Part shown: positions 1-7,644 of the stretch, piece after piece
How the letters are laid out: each line of letters opens with the position of its first letter
How positions within the stretch are numbered: position 1 is the stretch's first letter
NCBI RefSeq assembly: GCF_000214665.1
Contig: NC_015572.1
Coordinates: 4,464,001 to 4,528,000 of the forward strand
Reading direction: 5' to 3'
Origin: Methylomonas methanica MC09
GTDB taxonomy: Bacteria > Pseudomonadota > Gammaproteobacteria > Methylococcales > Methylomonadaceae
DNA: 64,000 bases
Notes under the pieces: generated by a model
Databases searched by the model: none
The model's input: the letters and a program-made list of their open reading frames with translations, nothing else
What the model was told of the DNA's origin: nothing
Program-made: the position numbers and the translations under genes

Positions 1-159
1 GCGTTTATCCAAAATTGTGCGCCAGCTCAACCCAGCCTGCGCACCTTCCAAAATCAGGAATTCAAATAATTGCCTATCATCATGCAACGGAACGCCCCAT
101 TCATGATCGTGATAATGTTCTTCGCTCGCGCTGACCAAGGCCCATTGACACTTGTTCAT
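1..159 (-). CDS. tag: DNA-3-methyladenine glycosylase I, N-terminal part
   Basis: Only the first 53 codons lie in the window; the rest is beyond position 1. The visible residues match the N-terminus of the Tag family, which removes 3-methyladenine from alkylated DNA in the first step of base excision repair. Diagnostic pieces are the opening MNKCQWAL (the Cys is one ligand of the family's zinc site), YHDHEWGVPLHDD, and LILEGAQAGLSW, which includes the family's base-pocket Glu. The start ATG (157-159) overlaps the stop of the upstream yajD-like gene as ATGA, so the two are probably translationally coupled. The C-terminal zinc ligands cannot be checked here. Confidence 0.9.
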   Translation of the reverse strand, partial: MNKCQWALVSASEEHYHDHEWGVPLHDDRQLFEFLILEGAQAGLSWRTILDKR

Positions 160-518
160 TTGCTTTTCTGCAGCATGCTCTTCAAATCGGCAAATGGACT
201 GAAAGTAGCTTGCGGACCTTTGGATTCCGCGCCGCCTTTACTGCCGTAACGGGTTTGTTCTTCGTAGCGCTGATGCTCGTTATCGTGGCAATACAGACAC
301 AACAACTCCCAATTGCTGCCATCGGCGGGATTGTTATCGTGATTGTGATCGGTATGGTGCACGGTTAATTCGCGCAGGTTTTTATGATCGAATTCGCGCG
401 CGCAACGCCCGCAAATCCAGGGAAACAGTTTTAAAGCCTGCTCCCTATAACCTTTTTCGCGTTCTTCTTTACTGCGCCGGGCTTCGGCAACAATTTGATG
501 GGCTTTATTCTGTGACAT
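156..518 (-). CDS. yajD: YajD-family HNH nuclease domain protein
   Basis: A 120-residue protein closely resembling E. coli YajD. It has the HNH-type zinc core: CGRCAREF, then LTVHHTDHNHDNNP, then LLCLYCHDNEH, giving two CxxC pairs and the central His-His. The C-terminal PFADLKSML segment is also typical of YajD. The physiological role is unknown; the fold predicts metal-dependent nucleic acid binding or cleavage. A longer reading frame starts at 536, overlapping the moaA stop as TAATG. The ATG at 516-518 is preferred because GGAGAAAGCT directly precedes it and it fits the family N-terminus better. It overlaps the downstream tag start by 4 bp. Confidence 0.88.
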   Translation of the reverse strand: MSQNKAHQIVAEARRSKEEREKGYREQALKLFPWICGRCAREFDHKNLRELTVHHTDHNHDNNPADGSNWELLCLYCHDNEHQRYEEQTRYGSKGGAESKGPQATFSPFADLKSMLQKSK

Positions 519-535
519 AGCTTTCTCCGCTTGCA

Positions 536-1543
536 TTAACCGCCGGTTACGTTCATATGCCGTAAAATGACCGGCTGTTCGTGAATATTGAATTCGTGTT
601 TTTCGGGTTTGATCTGCATGGCGTTGATGATAGCGTGCTTTAGCGCAGGCATATTTCCCGGATATTGTCTGACAACGGCTTTTAAATCCACCGAATGTTC
701 ATTGCCCAGGCACAGCAGCAAACGGCCTTCCGCTGTCAGGCGCACCCGGTTACAACTGGCGCAAAAGTTGGCACTATGCGGCGAAATAAACCCCACCCGG
801 CTATCGCTTCCGGCCACCTTAAAATAATCCGACGGCCCGCCGGTTTTATCCGGCATGGCTTGCAACGTAAAACGTTGCAATAAATCCTGTTTGATCAATT
901 GGCTGGGATAATACGCTTCGGCCCTATTGTGACTATCCACCGTACCCAAAGGCATTTCTTCAATGAAACTGATATCCAGATTCCGGTCTGCAGCGAATTC
1001 CACCAAATCCGCCACTTCGCGATGGTTCCGGTTTTTCAATATCACCGCATTGAGCTTGATTCTTTGAAACCCGGCTTCACGCGCTACATTAATACCTTTA
1101 AGCACATTTTCCAGATCGCCGGTGCGTGTCAAGGTTTTAAACAATACCGGATCCAAGGTATCCAGACTGATATTAAGGCGTTTGACGCCGGCCGTTCTTA
1201 AATCGTGCGCCATCTGCGCCAATTTGGAGCCATTGCTGGTCATCACCAATTCATCCAGGCCGGTCAAGCCGCCGAGTTGCCGCAATAGATCCAATGCGCC
1301 TTTACGAACTAAGGGCTCGCCGCCGGTAATGCGGATTTTGTTAACCCCCAACTCGGTAAAGGCCCGACAGATAAACTGTATTTCCTCCAAACTTAAAATT
1401 TGCTTGCGCGGCAAAAACACCATGTCTTCCGACATGCAATAAACACAACGAAAATCGCAGCGATCGGTGATCGAAACGCGTAAATAATGGACGACACGAC
1501 CGAAACGATCGACAAGCTTTGCAGGGAGAGTAGAATCAGTCAT
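536..1543 (-). CDS. moaA: GTP 3',8-cyclase (molybdenum cofactor biosynthesis)
   Basis: A 335-residue radical-SAM enzyme that, with MoaC, converts GTP to cyclic pyranopterin monophosphate, the first step of molybdopterin synthesis. The N-terminal cluster motif is CDFRCVYCM (CxxxCxxC) and ITGGEPLVRK is the SAM-binding GGEP motif. The C-terminal second cluster motif includes CASCNRVRLTAEGRLLLC, and the chain ends in the Gly-Gly tail that MoaA needs for activity. The frame extends nine codons further upstream, but the ATG at 1541-1543 fits the family start. It is followed at once by yajD. No other moa gene is nearby, so the rest of the pathway must lie elsewhere. Confidence 0.96.
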   Translation of the reverse strand: MTDSTLPAKLVDRFGRVVHYLRVSITDRCDFRCVYCMSEDMVFLPRKQILSLEEIQFICRAFTELGVNKIRITGGEPLVRKGALDLLRQLGGLTGLDELVMTSNGSKLAQMAHDLRTAGVKRLNISLDTLDPVLFKTLTRTGDLENVLKGINVAREAGFQRIKLNAVILKNRNHREVADLVEFAADRNLDISFIEEMPLGTVDSHNRAEAYYPSQLIKQDLLQRFTLQAMPDKTGGPSDYFKVAGSDSRVGFISPHSANFCASCNRVRLTAEGRLLLCLGNEHSVDLKAVVRQYPGNMPALKHAIINAMQIKPEKHEFNIHEQPVILRHMNVTGG

Positions 1544-1811
1544 GACAATAGTTAAAATGTTGACTTGCAAATGGTAACACAGGGCCGGCGGAGCCGATTA
1601 TTCAGTAATAGGCCTGCAGCACCGTCAGTCTTTTGCCGGACGGCAGCCCTTCTCTTGGCACCGAATATGCTGGCATTACGACACCGCGATCTGCAACTGG
1701 TTTCAAAAGCACTGTACTCGGTTTAAAAAATTAATTTGCCTGCGGAGTTTGCATTTTTTTTACGATCAGCTAAACCTATTACATAAGATATGTTTTTACA
1801 GGAGAAAAATC

Positions 1812-2159
1812 ATGAAAACCGTTGATTTTTTTTACCTTATCAGACGCTTGATCAAGCCCATATTAGTCGGCTTTTTGATGTGTTACGCCTTACCCGCCGT
1901 TGCGGCACCACCCACCGCCGAAGACTTTAATAAATCCAGTAAGCTGGTGTTGACCTTATCCGATAAGTGGCTGGAACCTAATGTACAAAACAGCCTACGC
2001 AAATCCAACCGTCCGAGTATAGGCAAATCGCCGGCTGAAAATACCAAAGCCAAGGACGCTCCAATCGGCTGCGGCATGGATGTCACCCCACTGGCCAGCA
2101 GCGACGCGTCATTTGGTAATCGCTTGGTGGGTAAATGCAACCTTACCTTGCATTATTAA
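1812..2159 (+). CDS. Small secreted hypothetical protein
   Basis: A 115-residue protein I do not recognise. The ATG at 1812 has a strong ribosome binding site (AGGAGAAAAATC), which makes it preferable to the longer frame from 1749. The N-terminus is a signal peptide: a basic start, a hydrophobic stretch around residues 17-31 (PILVGFLMCYALPAVA) and a likely cleavage after AVA. The mature part is short, polar and Lys/Ser-rich, with two cysteines (IGCGMD near residue 88 and GKCNLTL near the C-terminus) that could form a disulfide in the periplasm. It sits 185 bp upstream of an ABC importer on the same strand, but co-transcription cannot be shown. Confidence 0.7.
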   Translation: MKTVDFFYLIRRLIKPILVGFLMCYALPAVAAPPTAEDFNKSSKLVLTLSDKWLEPNVQNSLRKSNRPSIGKSPAENTKAKDAPIGCGMDVTPLASSDASFGNRLVGKCNLTLHY

Positions 2160-2344
2160 CCATTTGGAAGTCTGCCACCCACATTCCAAACAGCAGCCTG
2201 TAAGCATTTAACAGGCTAGTCAGGCCGTTACATTTCTAACTCACCTACCGTTTGTCGTCCCTGACAAACCGACAAACATTCTCGGATTACCGTTGCCTGC
2301 GCTAAAATTGCATTTTGCTTCAATCAAAACGGCAAGGCTATACG

Positions 2345-3310
2345 ATGATTTTCAAAATTCTATTGATATTGTTATTTACCCTGTTTTCCCGCCTCGGTGT
2401 TGGCGCGGATAAACCGACGATCCGCATTGGCGTATTGGCGTCGGGTACCTTAGCCTGGGAACTGGCGGCCATCAAAAATGCAAACGGCTTGGATAACGCC
2501 GGCTTTAACCTGGAAACGGTTGCTATCGCCAATCAACAAGCCGGCAAAGTGGCCCTACAGGCGGGCAGTGTGGATATGATAGTCTCGGATTGGATATGGG
2601 TATCCAGTATGCGCGCCCAAGGCAACGATTATACCTTTTACCCTTATTCCGCCAGTGCCGGCGGCCTGCTGGTGCCGGCCGATAGCGGGATTAACAGTCT
2701 GGCCGATTTGCAAGGTAAAAAACTCGGCATTGCCGGCGGGGAACTGGATAAAAACTGGTCGTTATTACAAGCCTTGGGTTTGCAACAAGGCCTTGATTTG
2801 AACGAATCGCTGGAAAAAGTCTACGGCGCACCGCCGCTGTTGAATCAGCAATTATCCAGCCGGCGTATCGATGCCTTATTAACTTACTGGCAATTTGCCG
2901 CCCGCCTGGAAGCGCAAGGTTACCGGCAATTAATGAGCGGTGAAGACATTATTCGCGCCCTGGGTATCTCGGAAACCGTTCCCAGCCTGGGTTATGTGTT
3001 CAAACAAAGCTGGGCGGATCAACACGAAACCGCCCTGCAAGCATTTTTGCAAACCGCCCAAACGGCCAAGGACACCCTGTGCGACTCGGACGCCGCCTGG
3101 CAACAAGTCATGAAACTGGCCGAAACACCCGATACGGCTATTCAAACCCAATTAAAACGCCGCTATTGCCAAGGCCGCGTCAAACAATGGGGAGCCGCCG
3201 AACAAACAGCCGCCGGCAAGATTTATCAGCTATTGCACCGGCTGAGTGACAACAAACTCACCGGCAAAACCGCTCAATTGCAACCCGGAACGTTTTGGTC
3301 CGCGCATTAA
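2345..3310 (+). CDS. ABC transporter periplasmic substrate-binding protein (NMT1/SsuA-like)
   Basis: A 321-residue solute-binding protein with a signal peptide (hydrophobic residues 4-18, then GVGADKP). The mature part has the two-lobed fold of the aliphatic sulfonate/taurine/nitrate and thiamine-precursor group: TIRIGVLASGTLAWEL at the N-terminus, QAGSVDMIVSDWIWVSS, then DLQGKKLGIAGGELDKNW and RRIDALLTYWQFAARL. The ATG at 2345 is chosen over a longer frame because the signal peptide begins there. Its stop overlaps the permease start (TAATG). The substrate is unknown. No sulfonate monooxygenase, nitrate reductase or thiamine gene is nearby, so none of the family's usual substrates can be assigned. 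Confidence 0.85.
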   Translation: MIFKILLILLFTLFSRLGVGADKPTIRIGVLASGTLAWELAAIKNANGLDNAGFNLETVAIANQQAGKVALQAGSVDMIVSDWIWVSSMRAQGNDYTFYPYSASAGGLLVPADSGINSLADLQGKKLGIAGGELDKNWSLLQALGLQQGLDLNESLEKVYGAPPLLNQQLSSRRIDALLTYWQFAARLEAQGYRQLMSGEDIIRALGISETVPSLGYVFKQSWADQHETALQAFLQTAQTAKDTLCDSDAAWQQVMKLAETPDTAIQTQLKRRYCQGRVKQWGAAEQTAAGKIYQLLHRLSDNKLTGKTAQLQPGTFWSAH

Positions 3311-4068
3311 TGCCATCGATTGGACCATTGCGTAACCCGCTGCTGGCACTTTCATCGATAGCGCTATTACTAACCCTCTGGCAGTTTCTGGCGCTAGCGC
3401 TACATAGCCCGACGCTACCTACGCCAGCCGTGGTGGCAATAACCTTCTGGCAGGCCGTGCTTTCCGGCGAGTTGCCGTATCATCTTGGGGTAACGCTGCT
3501 ACGCTTGTTGGCCAGCTTTAGTTTGGCCATGATAATGGGCTGTGCAATAGGCGTGGTGCTGGGTAGAAACAAAACCCTGGATGCTTTTTTTGATAACTGG
3601 CTGGTGATTTTTCTGAACATTCCGGCCTTGGTTATCATCATCCTCTGTTATGTCTGGTTCGGCTTGGTGGAGTCGGCCGCCATATTGGCCGTGGTGATCA
3701 ACAAATTACCCAATGTCATCGTCACCATTCGGGAGGGTGCCCGCTCTTTGGACAAGGATTTGCTGGAAATGGCGCAAAGCTACCGTTTCAGCAAAAAGAA
3801 AACCTTTATCTATGTCATCTGGCCGCAGCTGCATCCTTTCGTGATGGCCGCCACTCGCTCAGGACTGGCGTTGATCTGGAAGATTATTCTGGTGGTGGAA
3901 CTGTTAGGCCGTAGCAATGGCATGGGCTATCAATTACACATCTTTTTCCAACTGTTTGACGTGGCCAGCCTGTTGGCCTATAGCTTCGCCTTCGTGGCGG
4001 TAATACAAATCATTGAAGTCGGATTGTTAAAACCATTGGATAGAAAAACCCAAAGGTGGCGCCGATGA
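3310..4068 (+). CDS. ABC transporter permease (SsuC/TauC-like)
   Basis: A 252-residue inner-membrane permease with about six hydrophobic segments. The transmembrane region runs from LGVTLLRLLASFSLAMIMG to the C-terminus. The cytoplasmic coupling loop is near residues 145-175 (IREGARSLDKDLLEMAQSY, then IYVIWPQLHPFV), which corresponds to the EAA motif of binding-protein-dependent permeases. This arrangement is typical of the taurine/nitrate/sulfonate importer family. The start overlaps the stop of the binding protein by one base, and the end overlaps the ATPase start by four, so the three genes form one translational unit. Confidence 0.9.
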   Translation: MPSIGPLRNPLLALSSIALLLTLWQFLALALHSPTLPTPAVVAITFWQAVLSGELPYHLGVTLLRLLASFSLAMIMGCAIGVVLGRNKTLDAFFDNWLVIFLNIPALVIIILCYVWFGLVESAAILAVVINKLPNVIVTIREGARSLDKDLLEMAQSYRFSKKKTFIYVIWPQLHPFVMAATRSGLALIWKIILVVELLGRSNGMGYQLHIFFQLFDVASLLAYSFAFVAVIQIIEVGLLKPLDRKTQRWRR

Positions 4069-4808
4069 GCGATATTCGCATCCACATCAGCAATAAAACC
4101 TATGTTTTGGCGCACGATACCGCGCAGTTTCATCATGCGATTGCCGATCTCGATTTTATCGTGCATCCTCATCAGTTCGTCTGCTTGGTCGGCCCGTCGG
4201 GCTGCGGCAAAACCACGCTGCTGAACATGATCGCCGGCCTGGACCAACATTACCAGGGTCGGATAGACATGGGTCAAACCGATAAGGTCCCATCGATCGG
4301 TTACGTATTTCAAAACCCGCGCTTGTTACCCTGGCTTAGCGTCAGACAAAATATCGAAGTGGTTTTTGCACATACGCCACCAACCAGATTGATAGACAGC
4401 CTGCTGGACAGCATGCAATTACGGGATGCCCAACATCAATATCCGGAACGTTTGTCGCTGGGCATGCAGCGCCGGGTAGCCATTATTCGCGCCTTTGCCA
4501 TTAATCCCGATATATTGTTAATGGACGAGCCTTTCGTGTCCTTGGATGCGCCAACGGCACGCCAAGTCAGAAGCTTGTTGTATTCGCTGTGGTTGCAACG
4601 CCCGCATACGGTGTTGTTTGTCACTCATGATTTGCGCGAGGCCATTGCGCTGGCCGATCGCTTGATTTTTCTGTCGCCGTCGCCCATGCGCGTACTCAGC
4701 GATATTGCGGTATCAATTGCCCGCGACCAACGTCACGAAGAAAGCCGCATTGAACTGTTTCGCGAGCAACTATTACAAAACCACCCGGAAATAAACGGAC
4801 TGCTATAA
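4065..4808 (+). CDS. ABC transporter ATP-binding protein (SsuB/TauB-like)
   Basis: A 247-residue nucleotide-binding subunit for the preceding permease. Walker A is GPSGCGKTT (residues 43-51), the Q-loop is VFQNPRLLPWL, Walker B is ILLMDEPF, the D-loop is SLDA and the switch histidine is in FVTHD. All match SsuB/TauB-type ATPases. The signature loop is unusual: it reads LSLGMQRRV where the family normally has LSGGM(R/Q)QRV, so the second Gly of LSGG is replaced by Leu. The start ATG overlaps the permease stop (ATGA). A GTG nine bases upstream is also possible. The stop is directly followed by the GTG start of the YigZ-like gene. Confidence 0.92.
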   Translation: MSDIRIHISNKTYVLAHDTAQFHHAIADLDFIVHPHQFVCLVGPSGCGKTTLLNMIAGLDQHYQGRIDMGQTDKVPSIGYVFQNPRLLPWLSVRQNIEVVFAHTPPTRLIDSLLDSMQLRDAQHQYPERLSLGMQRRVAIIRAFAINPDILLMDEPFVSLDAPTARQVRSLLYSLWLQRPHTVLFVTHDLREAIALADRLIFLSPSPMRVLSDIAVSIARDQRHEESRIELFREQLLQNHPEINGLL

Positions 4809-4809
4809 G

Positions 4810-5370
4810 GTGAAAATCGTCGTCAAAGCGCGCGAATACGAGGAAATCATCAAAAAGTCCCGTTTCGTGGGCCTCATTAGCCCCTGCCAATCCGAACCGG
4901 AAGCGTTGCAGTTAGTAAATAACCTGCATGAGCAGCACCCTGGTGCCAGCCATATCGTCTATGCCTACCGTATTCAAACGCCGAATGGCTTGGTCTGCCG
5001 CTTTTACGATGCAGGAGAACCCAGCGGCACCGCCGGCAAACCCATCTTTCAGCATCTGGAAGGCAAGCAATTGATTAATTTGATCGTCGTGGTTATCCGT
5101 TACTTCGGCGGAATCAAGCTGGGGGCAGGCGGTTTGACGCGGGCTTACGGCAATATCGCCAAGCAAGTCATCGATCTCGCGGAGATCGTCGAGCATATAG
5201 AAAGAGTCACTTTGCGGCTGGTTTTGGCGTACAACCAGTTGCAAATGTTGGAATATCAATTAAAAAAACTGGACGGCGAAATCGTTCAACAAAATTTTGC
5301 CGACCAAGTTCAGGTACAAATCCAGCTTCCCAAACATCACCTGCCGGCCTTTCAGCTTACATTTCAATAA
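4810..5370 (+). CDS. yigZ: YigZ/IMPACT-family protein
   Basis: A 186-residue protein of the UPF0029/IMPACT family, related to E. coli YigZ and to the eukaryotic translation regulator IMPACT. The conserved core is visible: IKKSRFVGLISPC near the N-terminus, ASHIVYAYRI, FYDAGEPSGTAGKPI and VVVIRYFGGIKLGAGGLTRAYG. The biochemical role is not settled. It begins with GTG one base after the stop of the ABC ATPase, so it probably shares that transcript, although a role in transport is not implied. The C-terminus is slightly shorter than in E. coli YigZ. Confidence 0.9.
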   Translation: MKIVVKAREYEEIIKKSRFVGLISPCQSEPEALQLVNNLHEQHPGASHIVYAYRIQTPNGLVCRFYDAGEPSGTAGKPIFQHLEGKQLINLIVVVIRYFGGIKLGAGGLTRAYGNIAKQVIDLAEIVEHIERVTLRLVLAYNQLQMLEYQLKKLDGEIVQQNFADQVQVQIQLPKHHLPAFQLTFQ

Positions 5371-5452
5371 CCTAGCATTTTACTCAAGAATTGTGACGCA
5401 AATATGACTTATTGTTTCCTATTTAGCAACAAATCATGCACAAAGACCCGTA

Positions 5453-5480
5453 TTGTAAATAAAAAAATAGCCGTTATAGT
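5453..5480 (+). promoter_or_regulatory. Predicted sigma-70 promoter of the 53-residue mini-gene
   Basis: A -35 box TTGTAA (5453-5458) and a -10 box TATAGT (5475-5480) are separated by 16 bp in an A/T-rich region about 50 bases upstream of the ATG at 5527. The predicted leader contains a perfect inverted repeat, GACTGA/TCAGTC (5501-5514), just before the AGGAG ribosome binding site. The repeat could be an operator or an mRNA hairpin. Confidence 0.55.
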
Positions 5481-5526
5481 TAAGCCGTCTTCATTGCATT
5501 GACTGAAATCAGTCTAGGAGCTTCAA

Positions 5527-5688
5527 ATGAGCAAATCCAGCAATCTTTATAGAGATATCTTAACCGGCATATTTTTTACCGTTGGCGTATTCGGCTTCAT
5601 GTCTGGCGAGTTCATGCTCTCCACCCTGTTGTTTGGTGCGGCCACTATTGCCAGCAACCTTGATTTTTCCGGCTCGTTTAGAGCTTAA
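5527..5688 (+). CDS. 53-residue hydrophobic small protein
   Basis: A short ORF with strong expression signals: a promoter at 5453-5480, AGGAG at 5516-5520 in front of the ATG, and an intrinsic terminator at 5752-5778. The peptide starts MSKSSNLYRDILTG and continues with about 30 mostly hydrophobic residues (IFFTVGVFGFMSGEFMLSTL, then LFGAATIAS). It ends with a short polar tail (NLDFSGSFRA). One long or two short membrane segments are likely, with a positively charged N-terminus inside. I do not recognise the family. It could be a membrane-associated accessory peptide or a toxin-like peptide, but no antitoxin or antisense RNA was identified. That the frame is real rests on the signals around it. 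Confidence 0.6.
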   Translation: MSKSSNLYRDILTGIFFTVGVFGFMSGEFMLSTLLFGAATIASNLDFSGSFRA

Positions 5689-5751
5689 GCTTTGTTTTTG
5701 TTGTACCTCCCTCGTTGTCCCTTAACAGTCATAGCTCTGTTAACTCCCTAG

Positions 5752-5778
5752 CCCCGCTCTATAGCGGGGTTTTTTTTT
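5752..5778 (+). terminator. Rho-independent terminator
   Basis: A perfect 7-bp stem CCCCGCT/AGCGGGG with a CTAT loop (5752-5769) is followed by nine Ts. It ends the mini-gene transcript and separates it from the convergent msbA. Confidence 0.92.
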
Positions 5779-5791
5779 GACCTGCTACTGC

Positions 5792-7594
5792 TTAGCCGTT
5801 CTGCCGTTCGAGTGTCGCTTCCTGTTTTTCCGAAACCTGCCCCGCTTCTTTGAACTGCAGCTTATGCAGCTTGGCGTACGCGCCGTCCAGCTTCAGCAGC
5901 TCGTCATGACTACCGCGCTCGACTATCCGGCCTTTGTCCATCACCAAAATGACATCCGCGCCTTCAATAGTCGATAAACGATGCGCCACCACTAAGGTGG
6001 TGCGGCCCTGCATAACCCGACTTAAAGCAGCCTGAATGTAGCGTTCCGATTCGGTGTCCAATGCGGACGTCGCCTCGTCCAACACCAAAATCGGCGCATC
6101 TTTTAACAGCGCCCGCGCCAAAGCCAAGCGCTGCCGCTGTCCACCGGACAGTTTGACGCCGTTTTCGCCGATCTCGGTATCCAGGCCTTGCGGCATTTTG
6201 CGGATAAAGTCCATCGCATAAGCGTCGGTAGCGGCCTGTTCAATTTGGCTACGCGCCGCGCCCTGTAGAGTACCGTAGGCAATATTATTAGCTACGGAGG
6301 TATTAAACAGCGTGACATTCTGGTTTACCAACGCGATCTGTTGCCGCAAACAATCCAGGCGATAGCGTTTTAACTCGACCCCGTCGATCAGAATCTCGCC
6401 TTGCTCGTAATCGTAAAAACGCGGCAACAAGTTGATCAAGCTGCTTTTGCCGCCACCCGAGGCGCCTACCAATGCGACAGTCTGACCCGGCTCGACCACC
6501 AGATTGATGTCGGACAGCGCAGGCGTTTCACTGCCCGCATAACTAAAGGTCAGGTTTTTGAATTCGATCCGCCCTTGGATACGGTCGGTCCGGTAATCGC
6601 CTTGATCGATTTCCACCGGCTCGTCCAACACTTCAAACAAGGTTTCAGCCGCCGCGAGGCCGCGCAGTATCTCGGCATTGGCATCGCTTAAATTGCGAAT
6701 AGGCTTGGGCAATAAAAAAGCTGCAGTAAAAAAACCCACAAATTCGCCGGCGCTTGAAGATTTCATAATGATAAGCGCCAAATACATCATGCCGGCCAAG
6801 GCAAAGGAAATCAGCAACTGCATCAATGGATTATTCAGCGACATCGTCATAATCAATTTGCGGTATTGCTTGCGATTTTCCAGGCTACAATCCTTGAAGC
6901 GCTGCCGTTCGTAATGTTCGCCGCCAAAACTTTTGACGATACGGTTGGCGGAGACCATTTCGGAGGTGATATGGGTCAAATCGCCCACCGTATTCTGCAT
7001 ATTGCGGCTCAGACGCTTTAAGCGTTTACCGACATAACGCACAATCACCACCACCACGGGTGCAATCGCCAAAAACACCAAGGACAATTTCCAATTGGTA
7101 TACCCCAGATAACCAAGCAAACCGATCGCGGTAAAACCTTCTCGCACGTAGGAGCGAATGGAATCGGAGGTCGCCCGGGTAACTTCGCCGATGTTATTGG
7201 TTATCCGGGAAATCATGTAGCCGCTGTTATGGCTATCGAAATACTGCACTGATAAGCGGGTATAATGATCGAAAATCGCGCAACGCAATTTATGTATGAC
7301 ATTGCCGGAAATACGCGCCAAATAATAATTGCCCAAAAAGGCCCCTACGCCGCGCACCAGAAATAACACAATAAACAATAACGGTAGATACTGGATATTG
7401 CTTCTGTCCTCGCCGTTAAAGCTGTCTATGATGCGTTGAATGATCATAACCACCGCCGGCTCGGTGGCGGCATAGATGGCGAAACCGATGGTACTGACAA
7501 TAAACATGCGCCAATACGGCAACACGAAACGCATCAACCGTTTATAGACCTGACCGTCCGTCATGCGATTGTTTGAATTTTCCAACCTGTCCAA
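5792..7594 (-). CDS. msbA: Lipid A export ATP-binding/permease protein MsbA
   Basis: A 600-residue half-transporter that flips lipid A-core across the inner membrane. The N-terminal half has about six transmembrane helices (from VLPYWRMFIVSTIGFAIYA onward). The C-terminal half is the ATPase: Walker A GASGGGKSS, signature KLSGGQRQRLALARA, Walker B ILVLDEATSALD and switch VVAHRLST. Length and order match MsbA. The frame opens with TTG at 7594, which has AAGGG eight bases upstream; the internal ATG at 7564 is an alternative. It is transcribed away from the lipopolysaccharide glycosyltransferase genes, which fits its role in exporting their product. Confidence 0.92.
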   Translation of the reverse strand: MDRLENSNNRMTDGQVYKRLMRFVLPYWRMFIVSTIGFAIYAATEPAVVMIIQRIIDSFNGEDRSNIQYLPLLFIVLFLVRGVGAFLGNYYLARISGNVIHKLRCAIFDHYTRLSVQYFDSHNSGYMISRITNNIGEVTRATSDSIRSYVREGFTAIGLLGYLGYTNWKLSLVFLAIAPVVVVIVRYVGKRLKRLSRNMQNTVGDLTHITSEMVSANRIVKSFGGEHYERQRFKDCSLENRKQYRKLIMTMSLNNPLMQLLISFALAGMMYLALIIMKSSSAGEFVGFFTAAFLLPKPIRNLSDANAEILRGLAAAETLFEVLDEPVEIDQGDYRTDRIQGRIEFKNLTFSYAGSETPALSDINLVVEPGQTVALVGASGGGKSSLINLLPRFYDYEQGEILIDGVELKRYRLDCLRQQIALVNQNVTLFNTSVANNIAYGTLQGAARSQIEQAATDAYAMDFIRKMPQGLDTEIGENGVKLSGGQRQRLALARALLKDAPILVLDEATSALDTESERYIQAALSRVMQGRTTLVVAHRLSTIEGADVILVMDKGRIVERGSHDELLKLDGAYAKLHKLQFKEAGQVSEKQEATLERQNG

Positions 7595-7644
7595 TACTTT
7601 TACCCTTAAAATTAACCATTAGCTTCACGCCAACCGACATTTAA

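Noticed and set aside
1544..1811. Possible molybdenum-cofactor riboswitch upstream of moaA
   Set aside because: Some G/C-rich inverted stretches are present, but I could not match the known Moco RNA core by eye.
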